From: Tolypeutes matacus
Lineage: Eukaryota; Chordata; Mammalia; Cingulata; Chlamyphoridae
Direction of reading: 5' to 3'
DNA: 64,000 nt
NCBI GenBank assembly: GCA_026826555.1
Contig: JAKSZT010053764.1
Coordinates: 34,066,446-34,130,445 of the forward strand
Numbering within the stretch: the first letter of the stretch is position 1; the number at the start of each line of letters is the position of its first letter. Position numbers and translations under genes: made by a program. The notes under the pieces are model-generated. The model worked only from the letters and a program-made list of their open reading frames with translations, did no database searches and was not told where the DNA came from. This document shows positions 1 to 10,624 of the stretch, in pieces.

Positions 1-66
1 CCAAGAAATTCCTGTTGTCAAGCCAACCCATTGTGTGATATTTGTCCTAGAAGCATGGAAACTAAG
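1..66 (+). mobile_element. MLT1-like MaLR LTR, 3' end
   Basis: The window opens inside the 3' end of an MLT1-type LTR. The pattern 'caagccaacccattgtgtg' followed by a tail like 'ggaaactaagac' is the usual end of this family. A second copy of the same end lies at about 1806-1868 and is clearly similar by eye. Only the end is present because the element begins before the window. Confidence 0.5.
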
Positions 67-419
67 ACACCAAACTTGGCATTAACTGATGTAAAATTCT
101 AGATTTCAACCTTTTCTTGAACAATCACTAAGGCATGGTAATTTGTAATGGGAAAACAAAACCTATCCCATGGATTTGATTTGAGGATTAAATCAGATAA
201 TGAACATGAAAATGCTTTGTAAAGTTTAATGCTCTATAAAAATGTGTTTTAGTTTTATTATATTTGTTGTTATTTCAATGACATATGTCTATGTGAGGAA
301 GTGCCTTTTGGTTTACTGTTTTGAAAACCATACTGTATTTCCTAGTAGCTCAATGGAAATGGCATTGTTTGTAAGGGTTGGGAGTGAGGTCATAGATGTT
401 TCTTGATACCTATAATGTC

Positions 420-700
420 ACCATATTTTCCACAACTAATTTATTCATACATTATTCCTTCCAGTTTTGTTAAGGATCCCTTTCAAGCCAGATCCTTTAC
501 ATGCAGTATTGGCAAATGTTTTCCAGATTTTAAATATCTTAGGCTTTGCAGGCCATACACAGATTCTTGTAGCTTCCCTTTCTCCTCCTCTTTTAACACT
601 TTCAAACTGCAAGAACCTTCTTAGCTCATAAATCTCACAAAAACAGACTGAAGGACTGATTTGGCCCCTGGGCTACAGTTTGCCAATCCCCATGGTGCAT
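420..700. mobile_element. hAT-Charlie-like DNA transposon remnant
   Basis: The words 'taggctttgcaggccatac' and 'tttggcccctgggctacag', followed by 'tttgccaatcccc', match a common nonautonomous hAT (MER-type) element as I remember it. The open frames here are low-complexity and have no codon-like character. The family name is uncertain. Confidence 0.45.
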
Positions 701-739
701 CTTTTTTGAGTAGAAGACACATCTTTGGGTAAATCACTC

Positions 740-1060
740 CCTGCTCTTGTACTTGCTCTCCTACAGTCTTTAATTAGCATGGTATCCATAGTGACCTTGT
801 TAAAATATGTCAGATTGTATTACCCAAATCTCTTCAATGGCTCACTCAAAGCAAAAAGCAATGTCCTCAAAATGCCTCCAGGACCCTACTCAATCTTGAT
901 CCTCCATTTCCTTTCTGACCTCATTTCCTTCTTCTTCTCCAATTTGCTCACTCTGTCTCCCCCCACCCCTGACATCTTTCTATTCCCTGAATACTCCAGG
1001 TACAACTCTTGCCTTGTAGATAATGTTTATGATTTCATATCCAGATAGCCATCATTTCAT
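740..1060 (+). mobile_element. L2-like LINE fragment
   Basis: The stretch holds the pyrimidine-rich, CT-clustered text typical of L2 3' regions ('ctccaggaccctactcaat', 'tctttctattccctgaatac'). An open frame of 107 codons at 725-1048 crosses it; it is Leu/Ser/Pro-rich and is most simply a by-product of L2 composition. Confidence 0.4.
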
Positions 1061-1589
1061 ATTGAAATGAAGTAAAGCACCTAAATAGATCAGTTTATTT
1101 CTTCTCTGCAGTCTCCCATATGCCTCTGTACTAGCTCTGTGTTGGAAAGAATCAAGAGAGAAATTTTAAAAATATATATGTGAAAGACAATTTAAACAAT
1201 AAATGGACTATTATATATCATTATGAGAGTGTGCAGAATTAAATATGGCCTAGTCCAAATTTTATTTTAATGCTGTATGTTACGATGGAATCTTCCAGGT
1301 ATTTTCTTAAATAAGAATTCACCCAGTATGTTTGGAATGGAAGCCCAGACACATGCCTTCAATCACCAGTTATGTTTTCTCCACAGAATCATTTTCAGAC
1401 AGTATTCTATAAACTTGGCATCTCACCAGCTTTCACTATTTCTAAGATACCTCTTAGTACTTAGTTCTCCAATTTCGATCTTACCTGTAACAGTTACATA
1501 GAACATGGCATGTTCTTAATCTTTTTTTGCATTCCTGTGAGTGTGAACTCATTGAAAATAGGACCTCTTGAAATGCTATTTTTAAAAGT

Positions 1590-1870
1590 GTTTTTAAGGC
1601 CCAATGGAATGAGGGTGGGCCTTAATCCAGATTTATAAAGAGGACTTGGAAGTCATAGAAGTCAGAAAAGGAGAAGACACCTCCATGTAATGTGAGGCAG
1701 AGATTCAAGCCAAGGAACACAGAGGATTGTGGCAAGCCAGCACTGGAACATAATGGAGGTGGGAGGAAGCAAGTCTTTTAGTCACTGAACCTGTGAGACA
1801 ATAAATTGATGTTGTTCAAGCCAACTCATTGTGTGATATTTGTCATAGCACCCTGGCAAACTAAAACCCT
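1590..1870 (+). mobile_element. MLT1-like MaLR solo LTR (plus strand)
   Basis: The order 'gggtgggccttaatccag', 'tataaagaggacttggaag', a purine-rich middle and the end 'gttcaagccaactcattg' plus 'ggcaaactaaaac' follows an MLT1 LTR in sense orientation. No internal retroviral sequence accompanies it. The 5' end is not defined. Confidence 0.6.
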
Positions 1871-2084
1871 ACCACAAAATAATTGTGACTGCTTGGCAAA
1901 ATCATGGTTTGTTTAGGGTCCTTTTCCCATTCTTTAATTTGCAGAGTTGACTAGATAACCAAATATAACATCTAGACTCTTTTTAGTGATAGTTTAAAAG
2001 TTCTTGGGAGTATAAAAAAAGTGAAAGACAATGACACTATCAAGCTGCTCCATATCTCTTTAACTATGACTTTAGACTGTAACT

Positions 2085-2235
2085 TTAGAGTTGCTTCCAT
2101 TTTACAGATAAGATGACAGAGGCACAGGGTAAACTGATGGTTTTCCTAAAGGCTCCAAAGAAGATGGAACTAAAACATAAGTTTCCTTCTCTTCTTCAGC
2201 TCAACTAGCTGACATATAAACTACTGAGTATTAAG
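2085..2235 (+). mobile_element. MIR-like SINE fragment
   Basis: 'ttttacagataagatgacag' with 'gaggcacaggg' is the MIR core pattern 'ttttacagatgaggaaactg' in degraded form. Only part of the element is visible. Confidence 0.4.
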
Positions 2236-2739
2236 CTGTGAAGCATATTAGAAGGGTGTTTTAATAGAGGCTATTTTTATAGGATTTCCAACTGATAGCA
2301 GGGAGCATTGCAATTCTCAGAAGATCAACTAGTCTCATGATATTTGCAGCCCTATTTTCATGTCAAGCAAGTTGTATAAGTGCCAGGTAACCAGCAGAAC
2401 TTCTGGATGCTTCTCTGAACTAAGATTCCGAAACTCTTGAGGTTCATGTTATGCTATCTGAAATTTATACCAGATAAGGCATTTTCTAGACAGTACATTC
2501 AAACTTTTATATTCATGTGCAAGGAATAAACTCTGTGAGCTGGGATGGGGTTTATGACCTCATCTTCAGAGTGGTAATAAGCTCCCTGGTGAAATATAAT
2601 CATTATGGAACATATTTCCTCAAAATAGAAAAATGGTAAAATCAGGTTTTGAATATTAAATAAGCATTTATACATTTATTTACCATGCATATATTGTATC
2701 TACTAAGTGAATTATCTTTGGGAAATGCAAAGCTTTTTT

Positions 2740-2885
2740 TTTTTTCTCTGTTTTCCCACATGTCTGTGATCTCCTAAGCAAGACCTATGTTTCATTAACT
2801 TCAAGAACCAGCATCTAATACAGTGCCTAAGACAGAGCAGGTTATCAATAAATATGCAATAGATGAATTTACAAATGGAGACATG
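2740..2885 (+). mobile_element. L2 3' end
   Basis: 'gtgatctcctaagcaagacc' through 'gcctaagacagagcaggtta' and 'caataaatatgcaatagatg' is the standard L2 tail (date of last use, then tcaataaat and a gaatgaat-like end). It abuts the truncated 3' side of the L1 at 2935. Confidence 0.45.
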
Positions 2886-2939
2886 ACTTCTCTTCCAGAT
2901 GAACACATTCTTAAATAGAAGCCAAGCCAAGGGAAAATA

Positions 2940-3150
2940 GGGATTTTTATCAGGATTGCATTGAATCTGTATATCAATTTGAGTAGAATTGACATCTTAA
3001 TGATATTTGGTCTTTCAATCCATGAGCATGGAATGTTCTTCCAATTATTTAGGTCTTTTTTGATTTCTTTTAACAATGAGTTGTAGTTTTCTGAGTACCA
3101 GTGCTTTACATCATTGGTTAAGTTTATTCTTGAATATTTGGGTTTTATCT
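2940..3150 (-). pseudogene. L1 ORF2p fragment (RT thumb region)
   Basis: The frame reading down from 3076 contains [20 protein letters not shown] followed by [18 protein letters not shown], a classic stretch C-terminal to the L1 reverse-transcriptase palm. The homology extends upstream to about 3150 in pieces. It stops abruptly near 2935 in unrelated sequence. The catalytic FADD box and endonuclease are absent. Confidence 0.75.
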
Positions 3151-3229
3151 GTCATATTTTATTTTCACCACTCTTTTGACACTTTTAGTTACTTTTATTG
3201 ATATAGTCTTCATTTCTAGACTCTCTTCC

Positions 3230-4133
3230 AGACCTCGCTCTCCTGTCTTTTCTTTTCAGGCTGTAGCACACCCTTTAGTATTTACTGCAAAGCAGGTCTC
3301 TTGGTTACAAACTCAGTTTCCGTTTATCTGTGAATATTCTAAACTCACCTTCATTTTTGAAAGACAATCTTGCCGGATATAAGATTCTTGGCTGGAAATT
3401 TCTCTCTTGCAGTATCTTAAATATATCATACCACTGTCTTCTTATCTCCATGGTTTCTGATAAGTGATCGGCACTTAATCTTATTGGGTATCCCTTATAT
3501 GTTACGCATCACTTTTCTCTTGCTGCTCTCAGAATTCTCTTTTTCTTTGGCATTTGACATTCTGATTAATATGTATCTCAGAGTTGGTCTATTCAGATTT
3601 TTTCAGATGGGAGTATGTCATGCTTCTTGGATATGGATATCTATGTCCTTCAATAGGGTTGGGAAGTTTTCTACCATTATTTCTTCAAATATTCCTTCTG
3701 CCCCTTTTCCTTTCTCTTCTCCTTCTGGGACATCCATGACATGTATGTTTGCATGTCTCTTGCTATCCTTTAGTTCCCTGAGACTTTGTACAACTTTTTC
3801 CAATCTTTTCTTCATCAGTTCTTTTGTATGTTCACTTTCAGAGGCCATTTCTTCAAGATCACCAATCCTTTCTTCTGCCTTCTCAAATCTGCTATTATAT
3901 GATTCCAGTATATTTTTAATTTCATTTATTGTACCTTTCATTCTCATAAGATCTGCTATTTTTCTATGTATGCTTTCAAATTCTTCTTTGTGCTCATTGA
4001 ATGTCTTCTTAATATCCTTAATTTCTTTAGCCATCTCATTGAATTTACTAAGATTTGTTTGAACATCTATGATTAGTTGTCTCAACTCCTTTATGTCATG
4101 TGGAGGCTTATCTTGTTCCTTTAACTGGGCCAT
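3230..4133 (-). pseudogene. L1 ORF1p relic (coiled coil, RRM, C-terminal domain)
   Basis: The frame from the ATG at 4133 runs 171 codons to a stop at 3618. Residues about 1-120 are a charged coiled coil (repeated E/K/L heptads, for example KEIKDIKKTFNEHKEEFES). Residues about 130-171 match the start of the ORF1p RRM, including VPEGEEKGKGAEGIFEEIM. Homology continues past the stop in another frame down to about 3230, where the C-terminal domain words ILYPARLSFKNEGEF are seen. Family function is RNA chaperone and trimer in the L1 RNP. The frameshift and stop make it nonfunctional. Confidence 0.8.
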
Positions 4134-5580
4134 ATCTTTCTGTTTCTTGGTGTGAATTTTTTTGTTGGTGTCTTGGCGTCTGGCTTACCAGAGTATTTAT
4201 TCTGGGTGCAGTTTTTCTCTTTATTTTAGGGCTTCCTGCCCTTTCTCCCTTGATGGTTGTGTAGTAGGAGCCAAGGATGTAGTTGGTGCCATAAGCTGTG
4301 GAGGCTCAAGCTACCCTCATTGCCCCAAGGACCAATGAAGCTTCTCCCCACTTTCTCTTTTGCCAGGGGTAGGGACAGAGCCACAGCTGTGTGGAATAAT
4401 CCAAGTCATGCAGGCCTAGACTGTAGTTGACCAGAGAGATTGATGAAGCTTCACGTCCCTTTAACCCCTGCCTGGGGCAGGCATGGAGCTCCAGGTGTGG
4501 GCAGAAATCTATGCAGTACTGATCCAAGATGACCACAGTTGCCCCAGTAGATTTCCTATTATTCAGTCTGTGCCAGCTAAATGTACCTGCAGTTACCTGG
4601 ATAGATTGTGCAGGGCCTGTCAGCTTCTTCTCTGCTAGAGGTGGGGCTGAAGCCTAGGCTAGGGCTGCAGGCCAATATGGGTGAAATAAACTGGTCTCTA
4701 CTGTCACTGTGATTTTCAGTCAGCCTGGCTTCCCCTCATGCTGGGGGTGGTGTCAAAATGGCAGCTACTGGCCTCCTTCTGATTTGGAAAGGCTCAAACT
4801 TTAGCTGTTCTTAGGGTTATACTTTAGCCAGCTGAATTGACTAATCAGTAGCTGATATCGGTGGCCAACCGTCTCTTCCTCCCCTGTTTTTGGGAAATGG
4901 AGCTTCCAATTCCTGCCACAGAATAGCTCCTGGGGCGGCTTGTGCTGCCAAAGTAGGATGATCACCAGCCTCCGCGGCTGTGGCCTGTGATTTCCCGTAG
5001 AGGCTGGCACAGCTCCCCCTAGCTTCCTCCCTGCCTGAGGTGGGCCTGGGGCTTATGCTAGAGCCACAATCTGATAGAGATGGAAAAAGCCAGTCCCTAT
5101 CAGCACTGTGATTTTCAGTTAGCCTCACTTCCCCTCATGTCAGGTGAGGAGTTAAGATGGTGGCCACCTACCTCTTTTTTACTTGGACAGGTTCAAAACT
5201 TTAGCTGTTCTTAGGATTATACTTTAGCCCGCTGATTTTACTAATCAGTAGCTGAAGTTGGTGCCCAACCGTCTCTTCCTCCCCCATTTTGGGAAGTGGA
5301 GCTTCCAATTCCAGCCACGGAACAGCTCCCGAGGCAGCTTGTGCCTCTAGTGGAGAATGGGCACTGGCCTCTGTGGCATGGAGTACTCTAGTTACAAATC
5401 TTCTCTGAAGATGGGCAGTCTCCTCCTTCCATTCTTTCAAGGATGTTGCAGGATGCACTTGTGGTCTCCTGCAGCCCCCAAATAAGTGCTCTAGTTAGTT
5501 GTGGGTGATAACCAACTGCCCCGTAGCAGGAGCTGATTCTCAGAGCTCTTTACTCTGCCGCCATCTTGCTGGTTGTCTCC
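4134..5580 (-). promoter_or_regulatory. L1 5' UTR with tandem 400-bp units
   Basis: This is the region upstream of ORF1 in an L1 read on the minus strand. The 5' terminus carries 'gccgccatctt' on the plus strand (5557-5567), the reverse complement of a YY1-type site as found at the start of active mammalian L1s. Inside, about 4620-4990 and about 5020-5390 are copies of one unit offset by 399-401 bp. A shorter pair near 4335 and 4447 shares 'tgaagcttc' and '(g)ccaggg/tggggc' context. GC content and CpG number are higher than in the surroundings. Confidence 0.7.
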
Positions 5581-5584
5581 CAAT

Positions 5585-5870
5585 TCACTCTTGGAAACTC
5601 AATTTACATATTATCTCTTTTGTGAAGTCTTCTCTTTAGCCTTTTGGTCACACTCTCCTTTTTGCCACCAGTGCACTTTTGCATAGACGATTGCTGCCCT
5701 TGCTACACAGAATTGTAATTGTGTTTTTTACATATGTCTCTCTTCTCCTCCATAGAGAGTTCCTGGAGGCTAGGGACCACCATTTTTGTTGTTGATTGGA
5801 ATTCCCTTAGGATGGTGCTTGGAGAATGGTGGTTAGCTATCAACATGAAATTTGAATAAGTAAAAAAACA
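5585..5870 (+). mobile_element. L2 3' region
   Basis: 'gtgaagtcttctctttagcc', 'agagttcctggaggctaggg' and 'ggtgcttggagaatggtggt' are the usual L2 3' landmarks (treatment of the loss-of-function tail: short gene-end words, then a date-like run). It starts directly at the L1 5' end and may be part of its target. Confidence 0.45.
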
Positions 5871-5874
5871 GTGG

Positions 5875-7000
5875 TTAATATAATACTTATTATCACCTTA
5901 TAGATATAAAGAAGAAAGAACATTGGTGTTGTTGACTGAAGTTCACCTCTAATAAGTGGTAGCAGTGCTTGACTCCAGTTAGAATATCTTCCCACTGTTT
6001 TATACATTACTTCTTATGTTTTCCCTTATTTCCATCTATGTATTTAAGACTAATCTCAGAAATCAGGTACGAAGGCAGGACTGAGCCAGAGTTCATAAAT
6101 GGCTGACATAGTAAAAAAATTAGGTGTACCTTTGATGAGAAAATCCTGAATAATACAGGCCCACATCCTCTCTTTGAGGCATGTAGCAGGATCTGCTTTC
6201 AAAGAGTTTTATTAGCAGCTAATCAAGATGTTTTTGCTTAGGTCTCCTGATTAGTCATTAGTGTACTAAGAGTAAATCAGGGTTAAAGTAGCTTCTGATT
6301 TGTTTTACATTTTAAATGTGCTTTGTTTGGGGGGAAGAAGAGAGTGCAGAAATGTGCCTTCCCTGTTCCTGATGTTTCAGTTCTGCCAAGAGAGCTCTTT
6401 AGGGTAATTCCAAGTTCTGTTCCTTTTCTCACTCTGCCTCTGGAATGGACAAGAAAATTATCTGGAAAATTTGGGAAGAATTTACTGGGCATGCTTAACT
6501 TGACTAATTCTCTTCTCTCCCTTGAGAATGTGAATGGGTTTCTTCTCTATCTCCAACCCATGAATTACTACTTGATAAGTCTGCCCATTTCTGGAGTTCA
6601 GTTATCAGACCATTTTGTTCTAATTCAAACCTTAGTTCTTGAATCAGTGTTGTCAAAAGTAAAATGGGTAATTTGGCGTCCAACTGTACTCTATTATTTT
6701 ACTTGCTAACTTCTTCCAAACCTGAACGGAACAAAGGTGTTTTACATATTAAAAGGCCTTTGAAAACCCCAATATTTGGTATATTATTTGGGAGCATCAA
6801 GTAATAAAAAGAAAGGAGTAGAATTTGAGAGAGTAAAATATCTGTGTGAAAAGGGATTTGCTATTGCCAGGAAAGGTGGATTTGTACCTTAGTCTTTAAT
6901 GTGTGGCAGGATGTATTGACCTTGACAGTTTGAAGATATTTGATTAAGTCAGGCAGGTTTGTGCAGTAAAGTTCCGAGTCCTGGGGAAAGGTTTTTTTGC
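5875..7000. other. No gene seen; single-copy-looking DNA
   Basis: An open frame at 6323-6709 (128 codons) is present but has no recognisable domain, no Kozak-type context and no codon bias, and an opposing frame overlaps it. I see no splice-bounded exon, RNA gene or clear repeat in this stretch. Confidence 0.5.
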
Positions 7001-7004
7001 CAAC

Positions 7005-7495
7005 TGTATTAGTTTACTAGAGCTGCTGTAACAAATTACCATGAACTTGATGGCTTAAAACAATAGAAATTCATTCTCTCATAGTTCTGGAGACCAAAAG
7101 TCTGAAATCAAGGTGTTGGCAGGGCTGTGCTCCCTCCAGAGGTTCTAGGACAGAATGTGTTCCTTGCCTCTTCTAGCTTCTGGTGGTTGCCAGCTTCCCT
7201 GGCTTGTGGCCACATCATTCCAGTATCTGCTTCTGTCTTTACTTCACCTTCTCATCCTTGTATCCATGCTTTCTCTTCTGTCTGTAACAAATCTCCCTTT
7301 ATCCTCTTCTAATAAGGATACTTGTTATAGGATTTAGGGACCAGCTGGATTATCTAGCATGATCTCCTCATCTCAAGATCCTTAACATAATCACATCTGC
7401 TAATACTCTTTATCCAAATAAGGTAACATTTACAGGTCCAGAGGTTAGAATGTGGACATGTCTGGGGGAGGGGGGGCACCATTCAATCCACTACA
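7005..7495 (-). mobile_element. MLT1-like MaLR solo LTR (minus strand)
   Basis: Reverse-complement MLT1 layout is clear: 'tgtattagtttactagagct' opens, then 'ggcttaaaacaatagaaatt', 'agttctggagaccaaaagtc', and it closes with 'caccattcaatccactaca'. TG...CA ends are kept. The flanks 'ccaac' and 'caaat' do not form a clean 5-bp duplication. No internal ERV sequence adjoins it. Confidence 0.75.
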
Positions 7496-7499
7496 CAAA

Positions 7500-9030
7500 T
7501 AGTGGGTTTATTTTGGCTGATGACTGCAACTTATGACATAGGGGAGCGGCTGTTTCTGTAGAGGGAGGAACATAAATGAAGGCTTAAAGAAGTGGTCTCA
7601 GAGAGTTGCAGGTGGCTGAGAGAATGACTGGAGCAGAATGAAGAAAGGACCAAGAAGATCCTTAGTATACAGAGACCTTTATCTGACACTTCAGGATGCT
7701 CAAGAGTTTGCTGGGCAGGACAGTCTCAGGAAGCTTCCTACCTTAGTTTACTTTTTTTTTCAGGCACAGCTTTTCCTAAGAAGGTTTGCTTGAGACAAAG
7801 ATTCGATTGTAGAAAAAATAAACTCTACAGGACTTGTCAGCACTGACACAGGTGGTGTGCCTACAGGCTTAAGTGATTCCTTTTACCACATGGATTGGCT
7901 ATTCACATATGAGAGAGAAATGTTCTGTAGAAGGCATCTTTCTCAAGCCTATTCAGTTCCACAGTAGGAGGCAGTAAAAATGGGCAATGTAGAACAGGGC
8001 CGTAAAATCTACACCTGAGAGACTAGTAAGGCAAAGTCACGAGATAGAATCCACAGTCAATTCAGAACTGTGGTGTAAGAAGCAGGGTGATCAAAGAAGT
8101 GTAAATTCACAACCCATGCATGAGAGTTGCACAGAATCTCCTGGTTCTGTCTAAGTTCACACGTCAAAAATTTCAAATAAGTGGCAAAGACTAGTGGACC
8201 TTCTAGTGAGGCTAAAACCAAAGAGATTTTACCTTTTTTTCCCCAAATGCCATTGAACTTCTGCTATGTTTTTTGGCCATACTCTGTACTGGATTCTGAA
8301 AGCATTTTTTTTTTTTTTTTGGCCTAATTTAACTGCTTTACGGGCTGGGAATGGGTTTGCTTTCTAGCAGAATTGAGGTTTTCATCATTGTATATGAAGA
8401 ACTTTGGATATGATTTAATTAATATGTCTTCTCATCCATTCCAGAGACATCTGGGAGGAAAGTTTAACTTGCCCACCTTTTGTCCTTGGACAAAAGAGCA
8501 TCCCCATGAAAATGAGAGGAGGATTATCCTGGTAAACTTCTGGTCTTTTTCCTGAGGAAGATAGCCATAATATATTGACTATGGATTTAAAAGCCCAGTT
8601 AAATGGATTAAGAGATTTAAAAGCAGAAGATTATTAGTGACAATTTTTCTTTTCCTTCCTAATGCTACCTTGATGTGAAGGAAATTTGATAAGTGTAAGT
8701 TTTAACCTCCCAGTTCTTTACTCAGTGCCACTGGGTAAACAAAGTGGCCTATTTTTGGTAAATTTGGAAAGAATAGCTGATTATGCTTTGCTCAGCTCTT
8801 CCTCATCTTGGAATTAGCTTACTTATAGAGAGAAAGCTTCTCTGCTCCTCCATGCTACATGGGTATGGGTCTAACATGGGCATACCTCTCTCACATGGAG
8901 TTGTCTAGATCCAAGCTGCCTGCTGCTGAGTAGGTACATCTGCATGATTCTGGAGTTCAGTTAGCAGACTCACTTTGCTCTTTCGTTAAGCCAAGTCTTC
9001 CATCATAGACTTTATCTGTAAAATAGTGGC
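7500..9030. other. No gene seen; unassigned DNA
   Basis: There is an 18-base T run near 8303 and scattered AT-rich text. Short open frames (for example 8373-8555) lack any recognisable domain. Nothing here supports a gene or a dated repeat. Confidence 0.45.
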
Positions 9031-9032
9031 AT

Positions 9033-10106
9033 CAGGGCTGGCTACATGATTTGTGTGGTGTAGTGCAAAATGAAAATGCAGGGAAAATGTGATGTTAAAG
9101 GTACTAAATATAAAGCCGTTTTCTTTCTTTCATGATCTCTCTCTTAAATTGTCATGGTATTTTCTATTTGTTATTTAAGGGTTTTCTAAGGTTATAAAAT
9201 TTGAAATTTTAAGTTATTAGTATGAATTTTACCATTCATCTTTAGACTGTGCAATGCCAGTTCTAGAAGTAAATATAAGAACACCTAACTCATATGGAAT
9301 CAACAAAATTACACAATTCCTATTTTGTAGCTTGTACATGCACATGCATTTCATTTTTACCAGAAGAGTAGAAACACTGTACAAACTAACTTCACTGCTT
9401 TTATTTCACTTCTTGATATGCACACACTCTACCAAAACTGTCAAGCCTTCAACTTACTATTAAGTAAGGAAGGACTCAAAGGAATGAGAAAATGACTATG
9501 AGTTGCCCTATCTTTCCTTTTCCTTCTAATTCATTATATTCAGCCTAAGTGGTTGGTTAATACAGGGAAATAAAATGAATAAATAAGGATATGGTAGGGT
9601 TCAGAGGTCATTCTTGTTTCTCACAACACTATTGCCTTCTTCATGTTTTAGAAGCAAATTCTGTTTCGAATGGAAAGCATGGCTTTGTGGGGCTGCCAGC
9701 ATTCCTGCTCACTTAGTCTTAGAAGTGTTGATTTGAACATTAGCACAGAATTCTGGTGGACCCACAGTGCATGGGAATTCTTCAAGTGAGTACAAAGTAG
9801 AAATATTATGGAAGCCATATAGCAAGCACTGTGAACATTACATGCAAATGTGACAGCCAGGAATAGTGGCAGACATACTTATTGCCCCTATTGTCTCTGC
9901 TCTCTTGTATGTTACCTTGTCCCATCGGACTTCACTTACAATATACATGTTCAAAGACAAAATTATTAAGAATTTTGAGATGTCAAGAGTAGATTGTTTA
10001 AAAAAAAAAAAAAAAAAAAGAGTAGATTGTTAACCCAAGCACGGACCCCTTCTGAGCCCAGGACTAGGGCAACTGCTCACGTTATATGCCCATGAAGCCA
10101 GCCCTG
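9033..10106. mobile_element. hAT-like nonautonomous DNA transposon
   Basis: The ends form an inverted repeat: 'cagggctggctacatga' at 9033 and, read on the other strand from 10106, 'cagggctggcttcatgg', matching except at about two positions. CAGGGC-type ends are seen in hAT (Tip100-like) families. No transposase is present. The 8-bp flanks (agtggcat and ggttacta) do not match, so the target duplication has decayed or the boundaries are off. A poly(A) micro-insertion lies inside at 9999-10017. Confidence 0.5.
9985..10031 (+). mobile_element. Poly(A)-only retroinsertion with target duplication
   Basis: The 14-mer 'aagagtagattgtt' occurs at 9985-9998 and again at 10018-10031. Between them is only a T and about 18 A residues. 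This is what an L1-machinery insertion looks like if reverse transcription stopped inside the tail. A tandem slip is the alternative. Confidence 0.6.
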
Positions 10107-10439
10107 GGTTACTATTTTGATCTCCATCTTTAGGCTTTCATCTTATTTATCATTTTATCCAGAATCTTTAGTGAGGGCATATTCTCTTTATTGTTCACCA
10201 GTTTGGAGACGTTAACAAAATGATCAACTGAAGCTGTGACTGACTTTGTAAAATTCTTGTCAAACTCAAGAACTCTAGAATGTCATGTTAGGTCTTCAGA
10301 GGTCATAGTAGCTTATTGGTCATTGGGACCCCTGGCAAAATCCTAAAGTGGACTTTGAGCCTAATATTCAGGCTCAGTCCACAAGGGAGTTAAGGTTTTT
10401 AATAGAAGAAGAGAAGACTGGTCTGTCCTAACCAAATTT

Positions 10440-10620
10440 CATCAAAATGTGACCTTTGGACCACTGGCGGCAAGCTCACCTAGAATGCTTGTTAAATTGA
10501 AGATTTCTGAGCTCCACCAAAACTGCAGAGTCAGGATTTTTTTCAGCTAGGGCTTTGGAATCTGTAATTCAAAAACACCCCAGGGAATTCTTATGTACAC
10601 TTAAGTTTGAAATTCACTAA
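10440..10620 (+). mobile_element. MER5A-like hAT-Charlie fragment
   Basis: 'cacctagaatgcttgttaaa', 'ctgagctccaccaaaactgc', 'ggaatctgtaattcaaaaac' and the end 'aagtttgaaattcacta' follow the MER5A consensus in order. It is degraded throughout. Confidence 0.6.
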
Positions 10621-10624
10621 GGGA

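Larger units (their letters stand above)
2935..5580 (-). mobile_element. L1 retrotransposon, 5' end intact, ORF2 mostly deleted
   Basis: Read on the minus strand this is an L1. It starts near 5580 with a YY1-like 'aagatggcggc', has a 5' UTR of about 1.45 kb, an ORF1 relic from 4133, a spacer, and then only the RT thumb part of ORF2 (3076-2940). Endonuclease, the RT palm and the 3' end are missing, and there is no poly(A) on the low-coordinate side. Loss of the 3' end with a kept 5' end is the reverse of normal L1 5' truncation, so a later deletion or rearrangement is likely. No target duplication was found. Confidence 0.8.

Noticed and set aside
3484..4062. 192-codon plus-strand hydrophobic open frame
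   Set aside because: It is the antisense of the L1 ORF1 coiled coil; T-rich antisense text gives spurious Phe/Leu/Ser-rich frames.
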